Shown here piece by piece: positions 6,500-12,546 of a stretch of DNA of 12,546 bases (positions are counted from its first letter, which is position 1; each line of letters starts with the position of its first letter). The DNA lies in assembly GCA_046724665.1 (NCBI GenBank), contig JBKOWZ010000104.1, forward strand, positions 1 through 12,546, given 5' to 3'. Source of the DNA: Actinocrinis sp046724665. Lineage in GTDB: Bacteria; Actinomycetota; Actinomycetes; Streptomycetales; Catenulisporaceae. The translations under genes and the position numbers were made by a program. Under the pieces are notes generated by a model that did no database searches, was not told the DNA's origin, and was given only the letters and a program-made list of their open reading frames with translations.

Positions 6500-7360
6500 A
6501 TGGCAGGACAGGCGCGGCGGCGGCTCGACGCGGAACTGGTGCGGCGCGGTCTGGCCCGCTCGCGGGAGCAGGCCGTCGAGCTGATCGCGGCCGGGCGGGT
6601 CACCGTGGGCGGCCAGGCCGCGGGCAAGGCGGCGACGCAGGTCGAGACCTCGGCGGCGATCGTGGTCGCGGGCGAGGACGGCGAGCGGGAGTACGTCTCG
6701 CGCGGCGGGCACAAGCTCGCGGGCGCGCTCGCGGCCTTCGAGCCGCTCGGGCTCGCGGTGCAGGGGCGGCGCTGCCTCGACGCCGGGGCGTCAACCGGCG
6801 GGTTCACCGACGTGCTGCTGCGGGCCGGAGCGCGCGAGGTCGTCGCGGTGGATGTCGGCTACGGGCAGCTCGCCTGGCGGTTGCAGACCGATCCGCGCGT
6901 CGTGGTGGTGGATCGCACCAACGTCCGCGATCTGACGCTCGATCAGATCGGCGGCGAGCCGGCGGAACTCGTGGTGGGCGATCTTTCGTTCATCTCGCTG
7001 ACACTTGTGCTGCCCGCGCTCGTCCGCTGCGCGGCGCCCGGGGCCGATCTCGCGCTGATGGTCAAGCCGCAGTTCGAGGTCGGGCGTGAGCGCCTCGGCT
7101 CCGGCGGCGTGGTGCGCGATCCGGCGCTGCACGCGGACGCCGTGCGCACGGTCGCGGCCGCCGCGTGGGAGTTGGGGCTCGGCGTGCTCGGCGTCACCGC
7201 GAGCCCGCTGCCCGGACCGAGCGGCAACGTGGAGTACTTCGTGTGGCTGCACGCGGGGGCGCCGCCGCTCGACGAGGAGCAGTTGGCACGTGCGATCGCG
7301 CAGGGACCGGCCGGAGCGCGTCAGGTAGGGCGCGAGGGACGGGCACAGGCACAGGCATGA
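6500..7360 (+). CDS. tlyA: TlyA family rRNA (cytidine-2'-O)-methyltransferase
   Basis: This 286-residue protein is of normal TlyA length. Residues about 5-60 form an S4 RNA-binding domain (RRLDAELVRRGLARSREQA, then GRVTVGG). A linker REYV (63-66) leads to SRGGHKL and a RrmJ-type SAM methyltransferase fold with LDAGASTGGFTDVLL (93-107) and AVDVGYGQL (116-124). The catalytic tetrad can be placed at K72, D161, K189 and E245. The family 2'-O-methylates cytidine in 23S helix 69 and, in the mycobacterial type, also in 16S helix 44; capreomycin and viomycin sensitivity depends on these marks. The mycobacterial linker is RAWV; here W is Y. ATG 6500 is the only in-frame start at this end, with a weak GGTAGG at 6483-6488. 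The hemolysin annotation often given to this family should be avoided. Confidence 0.96.
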   Translation: MAGQARRRLDAELVRRGLARSREQAVELIAAGRVTVGGQAAGKAATQVETSAAIVVAGEDGEREYVSRGGHKLAGALAAFEPLGLAVQGRRCLDAGASTGGFTDVLLRAGAREVVAVDVGYGQLAWRLQTDPRVVVVDRTNVRDLTLDQIGGEPAELVVGDLSFISLTLVLPALVRCAAPGADLALMVKPQFEVGRERLGSGGVVRDPALHADAVRTVAAAAWELGLGVLGVTASPLPGPSGNVEYFVWLHAGAPPLDEEQLARAIAQGPAGARQVGREGRAQAQA

Positions 7361-7382
7361 CCGGCGACGGTAGGGAGTGCAC

Positions 7383-8312
7383 GTGACGGGCGAGGACAAC
7401 GGCGGCGAACGCGCGAAGCGCAGCGTCCTGCTGGTCACACACACCGGACGGACTGAGGCCAAGGACGCGGCGCGTAAGGTCGCGCACTGGGTGTCCGCGG
7501 CCGGTATCGAGGTGCGCGTACTCGCCGACGAGGTGAACGGCGTCGATTTCGGGCCGAGCGCCTGGATCGTCAACGACGACCAGCACGCCGTGGACGACTG
7601 CGAGCTGGTGGTGGTGCTCGGCGGCGACGGCACGCTGCTGCGCGGCGCCGAAATGGCCCGCGCCGCCGACATCCCGCTGCTCGGAGTGAACCTCGGCCGG
7701 GTCGGCTTCCTGGCCGAGGCGGAGCTGGAGGACCTGCACGAGGTCGTCGAGCGGATCGTCGAGCAGCGTTACGAGGTCGAGGAGCGGATGACCCTCGACG
7801 TGATCGTGCTTCAGGAGGGCCGCGAGGTCGGACGCACCTGGGCGCTGAACGAGGCGAGCGTGGAGAAGCGTTCGCGCGAGCGGATGATCGACGTCCTGAT
7901 CGAGGTGGACGGTCGGCCGCTCTCCCGCTGGGGCTGCGACGGGGTCGTGTGCGCGACGCCGACCGGCTCGACCGCGTACGCGTTCTCCGGCGGCGGTCCC
8001 ATCGTGTGGCCGGACGTCGAGGCGCTGCTGCTGGTGCCGGTGTCCGCGCACGCGCTGTTCGCCCGGCCGCTCGTCGCGGCGCCGACCTCGCTGCTGGCCA
8101 TCGAGATCGAGGACGGCTGGGGGGCGAGCCCCGAGGGCAGCGCCGTGCTCTGGTGCGACGGGAGGCGGATGCTCGACCTGCCGCGCAGCGCGCGCGTCGA
8201 GGTGCGGCGCGGGGAACGGCCGGTGCGGCTGGCACGGCTGCACGACGCCCCGTTCACCGATCGCCTCGTCGCGAAGTTCGCGCTGCCCGTGGACGGTTGG
8301 CGGGCGCGGTAA
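7383..8312 (+). CDS. nadK: NAD kinase
   Basis: This protein phosphorylates NAD to NADP in the cytoplasm. The 309-residue product has GGDGT at 80-84 with the following GVNLGRVGFLAE (101-112), NE at 156-157, and the diagnostic TPTGSTAYAFSGGGP at 192-206. It also has SAH at 221-223, ARPLV at 227-231 and a late CDG at 258-260. I chose GTG 7383 because AGGGAG at 7372-7377 sits 5 bases upstream of it. An earlier in-frame GTG at 7377 overlaps that ribosome binding site, so it is unlikely. It begins 22 bases after the tlyA stop, so cotranscription is likely. The gene is also called ppnK. Confidence 0.97.
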   Translation: MTGEDNGGERAKRSVLLVTHTGRTEAKDAARKVAHWVSAAGIEVRVLADEVNGVDFGPSAWIVNDDQHAVDDCELVVVLGGDGTLLRGAEMARAADIPLLGVNLGRVGFLAEAELEDLHEVVERIVEQRYEVEERMTLDVIVLQEGREVGRTWALNEASVEKRSRERMIDVLIEVDGRPLSRWGCDGVVCATPTGSTAYAFSGGGPIVWPDVEALLLVPVSAHALFARPLVAAPTSLLAIEIEDGWGASPEGSAVLWCDGRRMLDLPRSARVEVRRGERPVRLARLHDAPFTDRLVAKFALPVDGWRAR

Positions 8313-8382
8313 AGGCACCGTATTCGGCCCTATCTCCACCTGATCGCTCGTCAGAGGGGGCGGTGGGTAAGGTAAGGGTCCG

Positions 8383-8405
8383 TTGTCCGGGAGTTCCGCT
8401 AATCT
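8383..8405 (+). promoter_or_regulatory. Putative PafBC/RecA-independent damage promoter of recN
   Basis: TTGTCCGGG at 8383-8391, eight bases, then TAATCT at 8400-8405 matches the actinobacterial RecA-NDp/PafBC consensus TTGTCRGTG-N8-TAnnnT, as I recall it, at 7 of 9 upstream positions and all defined -10 positions, with exact spacing. Transcription would start at about 8412-8413, on the GTG start codon of recN, giving a leaderless mRNA. No LexA-type GAAC-N4-GTTC box is visible nearby. Confidence 0.62.
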
Positions 8406-8412
8406 CACGAGT

Positions 8413-10248
8413 GTGCTGGAGCAGATGCGCATCCGCGGCCTCGGGGTGATCGAGGACGCCGTGCTGGAGCTGTCGCCCGGCTTCACCGCGGTCACCGGTG
8501 AGACCGGGGCGGGCAAGACCATGGTCGTCAGCGGACTGGATCTGCTGTTCGGCGGCCGCGCCGAGACCACCAGGATCAGGCCGGGCGCGGACCGCGCCAC
8601 CATCGAGGGGCGGGTGCTGATCCCGGCCGACGGCTCCGTCGCGCGCCGCGCGGCGGACGCGGGCGCGGCGATAGACCCGGTCGAGCCGGGCGCGGACGGC
8701 GGCGAGCGGGTGGAGCTGCTGCTGGCCCGGGTGATCGGCAGCCAGGCGCCTGGCAGCGGATCGAACACACCGGTGCGTTCGCGCGCGCATCTGGGCGGAC
8801 AGGCCGTCCCGGTATCGGTGCTCGCCGACCTGAGCGAGGACCTGATCGCGATGCACGGGCAGTCCGCGCAGCAACGGCTCCTGCAACCCGCGCGGCAACG
8901 CGCGTCACTGGACCGGTACGCCGGGGACGCCGTATCGCGTCCGTTGGCGGAGTACCGCGCCGCGTACAAGGAGTACCGCGACGTCGCGGCGGCGCTCGAG
9001 GAGCTGACGACGCAGGCGCGTGAACGCGCGCAGGAGGCTGACGCACTGCGTTACGGCCTGGCCGAGATTGAGAAGGTCGAGCCGGTTGCCGGCGAGCTTG
9101 AGAAGCTGATCGCGGAGTCGCAGCGGCTCGGTAACGCGGAGTCGCTGCGTGCGGCGGCCGCGACGGCGCATGAGGCGCTGGTTTCGACCGAAGACGCCGT
9201 GGCGAGCGGCGACGCGTCGTCGTTGGTGAACGCCGCGCGCCGGGCGATCGATCAGGTCCGTGGCGACGATCCGGCGCTGACGCCGATCGCGACGCGTCTG
9301 GAGGAGCTGTACTGGCAGCTCACCGAGACGGCTACGGACCTGGCGGGATATCTCACCGGCATCGAGGCCGATCCGGTGCGGCTGGAGGTCGTCAACGAAC
9401 GGATCGCCGACCTGGAGAACCTCTGCCGCCGGCACGGGCCCACGCTCGCGGACGTGCTGGCCTGGGCGGAGCAGGGCGCACTGCGGCTGGCCGAGCTGGA
9501 CAACGACGATGATCGCATCGAACAGCTGCGGGCGAGCCGGGACGGTCTGCGGGCACGGTTGGCGCGCTGTGCCGCGGAGGTCTCCGCGGCCCGGCGGATG
9601 GCCGCCGAGAAGTTCGCCGCCGCGGTGACCACGGAGCTGGCGGAGCTCGCGATGCCGCACGCGCGGATCGCCGTGCACGTGGGGCAGCGGGAACTTTCAG
9701 CCGATGCGGACGGCTCGTCCGCGGCGAACGCGCTGCCGGTGCCGGACCCGGATACCGGTGATGAGCGGCTGGTCGCGTTCGGGCCGAACGGGATCGACGA
9801 CGTCGAGCTGCGGCTGGCGCCGCATCCCGGCGCGCCGTTCCTGCCGATCGCCAAGGGCGCGTCGGGGGGTGAGCTGTCCCGGGTGATGCTCGCCGTCGAG
9901 GTGGTCTTCGCCGGCGCCGATCCGGTGCCCACCTTCGTGTTCGACGAGGTGGACGCCGGGGTCGGCGGCAAGGCGGCGGTCGAGGTCGGTCGGCGGCTCG
10001 CCCGGCTGGCGCGTACCGCACAGGTCATCGTCGTAACGCACCTGCCCCAGGTCGCGGCCTTCGCGGACAGGCAGCTGTTGGTGCGTAAGGAGAGCGACGG
10101 CTCCATCACGTCCTCGGGCGTGACCGTGCTCGGCGAGGCGGAGCGCAGACGCGAACTGGCGCGTATGCTCTCCGGCCTGGAGGATTCCGAGCTCGGCCAG
10201 GCACACGCCGACGAATTGTTGGCGACCGCGCACGCCGAGCGAAGATAA
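8413..10248 (+). CDS. recN: DNA repair protein RecN
   Basis: RecN is an SMC-like ATPase that acts on DNA ends in double-strand-break repair. The 611-residue protein has Walker A GETGAGKT at 29-36, and a QSAQQRLLQP segment at about 148-157. A long helical, coiled-coil-prone middle occupies about 170-400. Near the C terminus are the ABC signature ASGGELSR (483-490) and Walker B FVFDEVD (508-514), followed by an HLPQVAA segment. The frame extends back to TTG 8383, but the family N terminus aligns with GTG 8413 (VLEQMRIRGLGVIEDAV), so I start there. No Shine-Dalgarno precedes that GTG, consistent with leaderless translation from the promoter at 8383-8405. It lies 100 bases after nadK and is probably served both by readthrough and by its own damage promoter. 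Confidence 0.97.
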   Translation: MLEQMRIRGLGVIEDAVLELSPGFTAVTGETGAGKTMVVSGLDLLFGGRAETTRIRPGADRATIEGRVLIPADGSVARRAADAGAAIDPVEPGADGGERVELLLARVIGSQAPGSGSNTPVRSRAHLGGQAVPVSVLADLSEDLIAMHGQSAQQRLLQPARQRASLDRYAGDAVSRPLAEYRAAYKEYRDVAAALEELTTQARERAQEADALRYGLAEIEKVEPVAGELEKLIAESQRLGNAESLRAAAATAHEALVSTEDAVASGDASSLVNAARRAIDQVRGDDPALTPIATRLEELYWQLTETATDLAGYLTGIEADPVRLEVVNERIADLENLCRRHGPTLADVLAWAEQGALRLAELDNDDDRIEQLRASRDGLRARLARCAAEVSAARRMAAEKFAAAVTTELAELAMPHARIAVHVGQRELSADADGSSAANALPVPDPDTGDERLVAFGPNGIDDVELRLAPHPGAPFLPIAKGASGGELSRVMLAVEVVFAGADPVPTFVFDEVDAGVGGKAAVEVGRRLARLARTAQVIVVTHLPQVAAFADRQLLVRKESDGSITSSGVTVLGEAERRRELARMLSGLEDSELGQAHADELLATAHAERR

Positions 10249-10311
10249 GGCTCGTTGAGACGAGAAGCGGCGGGGCGTGCGAGGCCGCGCGGACCTGGCA
10301 GGATTGTCCCG

Positions 10312-11508
10312 ATGAGGATCACCGCGCGCGCTCCCGAGCGCCCGGCGGAGCCCGAGCCGCTGCCCGGGCCCGCGGCGGGCGGGCTCGCCCGCGTGGACCG
10401 GCGCACCAAGAACCTCACGAAAAGACTCCAGGCCGGCGAGATAGCGGTCATCGACCACCAGGACATCGACCGGGTCGCCGCCGAGGCGCTGGTCGCCTGT
10501 CGGCCGGCCGCGGTGGTCAACGCCGCCGCGTCGATCAGCGGCCGCTACCCGAACCTCGGCCCGCAGATCATCGTCTCCGCGGGGATCCCGCTGATCGACC
10601 AGGTCGGGCCGCAGGTGATGACGCTGGCCCGGGAGGGCGAGCGGCTGCGCGTCGAGGGCAACGTGCTCTTCCGCGGCGACACCCCGCTGGCCGCCGGCCG
10701 GCTGCTGGACGCCGAGGGCGTCCTGACCGCGATGGAGGACGCGCGCACCGGGCTGTCAGAGCAGCTCGAGTCGTTCGTCGAGAACACCCTTGAGTACCTG
10801 CGCAAGGAGCGCGATCTGCTGCTCGACGGCGTGGGCGTGCCGGATCTGCGCACCGATCTGGACGATCGGCACGTCTTGATCGTCGTGCGCGGATACCACT
10901 TCCTCGAGGACCTCAGGACGCTGCGGCCGTACATCCGCGAGTACCGGCCGATCATGATCGGCGTGGACGGCGGCGCGGACGCGATCATCGAGGCGGGACA
11001 CCGGCCGCAGCTGATCGTCGGCGACATGGACTCGGTCTCGGACGAGGCGCTGGCCAGCGGCGCGGAGCTGGTCGTGCACGCCTATCCGGACGGCCGCGCG
11101 CCGGGCCTCGAGCGGCTGCGGCGGCTCGGCCGCCAGTGCGTGGTCTTCCCGGCCGCCGGCACCAGCGAGGACGTGGCGATGCTGCTGGCCGACGACAAGG
11201 GCGCCAAGCTCATCGTCGCCGTCGGCACCCACGCCAACCTGGTCGAGTTCCTGGACAAGGGCCGCGGCGGGATGGCCTCCACCTTTCTGACCCGGCTGCG
11301 CGTCGGCGGCAAGCTGGTGGACGCCAAGGGCGTCTCCCGGCTCTACCGCAGCCAGATCTCCACCGCCTCGCTGCTGCTGATGATCTGCGCCGCGCTGGTC
11401 ACCATCGCGGCCACCCTGCTGGTCTCCCCGCTGGCCGGGCTGTACTGGGAGGTCCTGCGCGGCTACTGGGACTCCTTCGTGTTCTGGGTGCAGGGGTTGT
11501 TCTCGTGA
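10312..11508 (+). CDS. steA: SteA-like cytokinetic ring protein (thiamin pyrophosphokinase-like fold)
   Basis: This 398-residue protein starts at ATG 10312 behind GCAGGA (10298-10303). A TTG at 10255 would add 19 Arg/Gly-rich residues and is unlikely. Residues about 185-345 resemble a thiamin pyrophosphokinase catalytic fold: VDGGAD (218-223), GDMDS (237-241) and AGTSED (282-287). A hydrophobic membrane segment covers about 350-378, followed by a short aromatic tail. The known actinobacterial homologue SteA (Rv1697 position) acts in cell separation with SteB in the RipC-FtsEX pathway of Corynebacterium. Thiamin metabolism is therefore probably not its role. It is coupled to the next gene by a 4-base overlap. 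Confidence 0.92.
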   Translation: MRITARAPERPAEPEPLPGPAAGGLARVDRRTKNLTKRLQAGEIAVIDHQDIDRVAAEALVACRPAAVVNAAASISGRYPNLGPQIIVSAGIPLIDQVGPQVMTLAREGERLRVEGNVLFRGDTPLAAGRLLDAEGVLTAMEDARTGLSEQLESFVENTLEYLRKERDLLLDGVGVPDLRTDLDDRHVLIVVRGYHFLEDLRTLRPYIREYRPIMIGVDGGADAIIEAGHRPQLIVGDMDSVSDEALASGAELVVHAYPDGRAPGLERLRRLGRQCVVFPAAGTSEDVAMLLADDKGAKLIVAVGTHANLVEFLDKGRGGMASTFLTRLRVGGKLVDAKGVSRLYRSQISTASLLLMICAALVTIAATLLVSPLAGLYWEVLRGYWDSFVFWVQGLFS

Positions 11509-12518
11509 TCGACTTCCGCTATCACGTGGTCTCCATCGTGGCGGTCTTCCTGGCGCTCACCGTCGGGCTGGTGCTCGGCGCCTCGTTCCTCAGCAGCGCG
11601 CAGATCGACATCCTGCGCGGCCAGATCTCCAGCGCCAACAACGCAAAGAACGGCCTGGAGAACGACAAGCGGACGCTGACCTCCGCGAACAAGCAGCTCC
11701 AGGACTACATCAACGAGACCAAGGACAACCTGGTCGCGAACCAGCTGTACAACGACTACGTGGTCGTGGTGCGCGCCGCGGGGTACGACCGGGACTCGGC
11801 CGACGCCACGCTCGCCCTGGCCAAGCGCGCCTCCGCGACGATCACCGCGGACGTCACGATCAACCCGGCCTTCACCGCCCCCGACAGCGCCGATCAGCTC
11901 GCGACGCTGCTGCTGGGATACGCCCCGGCCGGGCAGACGCTGCCCGGCGACGACCCGGTCAGCCAGGCGATGAACCTGCTCGCGCAGGCGCTCACCGCGC
12001 AGGCCACCGCCGGAATCGGACCCACGCTGCCGCCGACCGTCGCGCCGAGGGCGATGACCGCGGAGTGGTCCGTCAAGACGCTCAAGGCGTTCCGCGACAT
12101 CGGCGTGATCACGGTCAACTCGATGCCTAACGCCGCCACGATGGTCAAACCCAGCGCCGCCTTGATCGTCGCGCCGAACAAGGCGGCGGCGTCGGACGAG
12201 CCGAACGCCGTGTACGTGGCGTTGGCTCAGCGGCTGTACGCCGCGGGCGTTGGGCCGGTGATCGGCGGCTCCGCGGTCGCGGCCGGGCCCGGAGGGGTGA
12301 TCGCGGCGGTGCTCGAGAACGCCTCCGCGGCCAGGACGGTCTCCACGGTCAGCGACATGGACCAGGCGACCGGTCAGGTCGCCGTCGTCTTCGTGCTCTA
12401 TCAGGAGAGCGCGAACCTCAAAGCCGCCGCCGGGCACTATGGGATGACCGGCTCGAACGACGGCTTGCTGCCCAAGCTGCCGAGCCTGCCCGCGGTACCT
12501 TCGCCCGGCGCCGGGTAA
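11505..12518 (+). CDS. steB: SteB / MctB family membrane-anchored protein
   Basis: GTG 11505 overlaps the steA stop (GTGA) and has CAGGGG at 11491-11496; the product is 337 residues. IDFRYHVVS at the N terminus is a family signature. One membrane helix spans about residues 8-30, followed by a polar coiled-coil-like stretch (33-78) and a large, probably extracytoplasmic, Ala/Val-rich domain. The C terminus is Pro-rich. The mycobacterial homologue Rv1698 was named MctB for copper efflux across the mycobacterial outer membrane, while the Corynebacterium homologue SteB works with SteA in cell separation. Overlap with steA favours the division role here. A longer open frame upstream to 11136 lies wholly inside steA and is a shadow. 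Confidence 0.92.
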   Translation: MIDFRYHVVSIVAVFLALTVGLVLGASFLSSAQIDILRGQISSANNAKNGLENDKRTLTSANKQLQDYINETKDNLVANQLYNDYVVVVRAAGYDRDSADATLALAKRASATITADVTINPAFTAPDSADQLATLLLGYAPAGQTLPGDDPVSQAMNLLAQALTAQATAGIGPTLPPTVAPRAMTAEWSVKTLKAFRDIGVITVNSMPNAATMVKPSAALIVAPNKAAASDEPNAVYVALAQRLYAAGVGPVIGGSAVAAGPGGVIAAVLENASAARTVSTVSDMDQATGQVAVVFVLYQESANLKAAAGHYGMTGSNDGLLPKLPSLPAVPSPGAG

Positions 12519-12546
12519 GACCCTCGAGTCCTGGCAGTACCGGATC

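Noticed and set aside
8313..8412. LexA (SOS) box upstream of recN
   Set aside because: No GAAC-N4-GTTC palindrome is present; the PafBC-like motif is the better match.
10251..10264. Terminator after recN
   Set aside because: Only a 5-base-pair hairpin (CTCGT/ACGAG) with no following T-run, so recN to steA readthrough is more likely.

Overview
This is a 12.5 kb high-GC chromosomal segment from an actinomycete. The strong G/C bias at third codon positions, frequent GTG starts and the gene order all point to Actinomycetota. The order TPR protein, HAD phosphatase, small conserved protein, tlyA, NAD kinase, recN, steA, steB/mctB matches, as I recall it, M. tuberculosis Rv1691 to Rv1698. The lineage is probably closer to Streptomyces/Catenulispora-type actinobacteria than to mycobacteria. 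That placement is inferred from protein style and I could not test it.

Layout. Positions 1-500 hold no convincing gene. They include a 124-base stretch with no T on the + strand. 501-2666 encodes a striking 721-residue protein: a Gly/Arg/Asp-rich repeat domain of about 300 residues, then a TPR-like helical domain, then a very acidic tail. After its TAG stop lie seven perfect in-frame GGTCGT hexamers (Gly-Arg codons), then a clear intrinsic terminator at 2775-2805. A DUF1015 protein runs leftward (2866-4164) from a promoter that appears to make a leaderless mRNA. Rightward again come a short TPR protein (4320-4805) and a HAD-IIA phosphatase (4845-5750). An SCP2-like protein runs leftward (5760-6122) and meets the phosphatase tail to tail. 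The remaining genes run rightward: a 78-residue conserved protein (6201-6437), tlyA (6500-7360), nadK (7383-8312), recN (8413-10248), steA (10312-11508) and steB/mctB (11505-12518).

How the genes relate. The right half is a conserved actinobacterial neighbourhood joining ribosomal RNA methylation (TlyA), NADP synthesis (NadK), double-strand-break repair (RecN) and a cell-separation pair (SteA/SteB). steA and steB overlap by 4 bases and are almost certainly translationally coupled. recN seems to have its own promoter inside the cluster. It resembles the RecA-independent (PafBC-type) DNA-damage promoter and is placed so that transcription would begin at or next to the GTG start codon.

The least ordinary part of the window is the 501-2738 locus. 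It has an expanding, near-identical DNA repeat array whose copy differences are almost all synonymous, a polyampholyte/acidic architecture suggestive of an RNA-binding or condensate-forming protein, and a (Gly-Arg)7 coding tract just beyond the stop codon.
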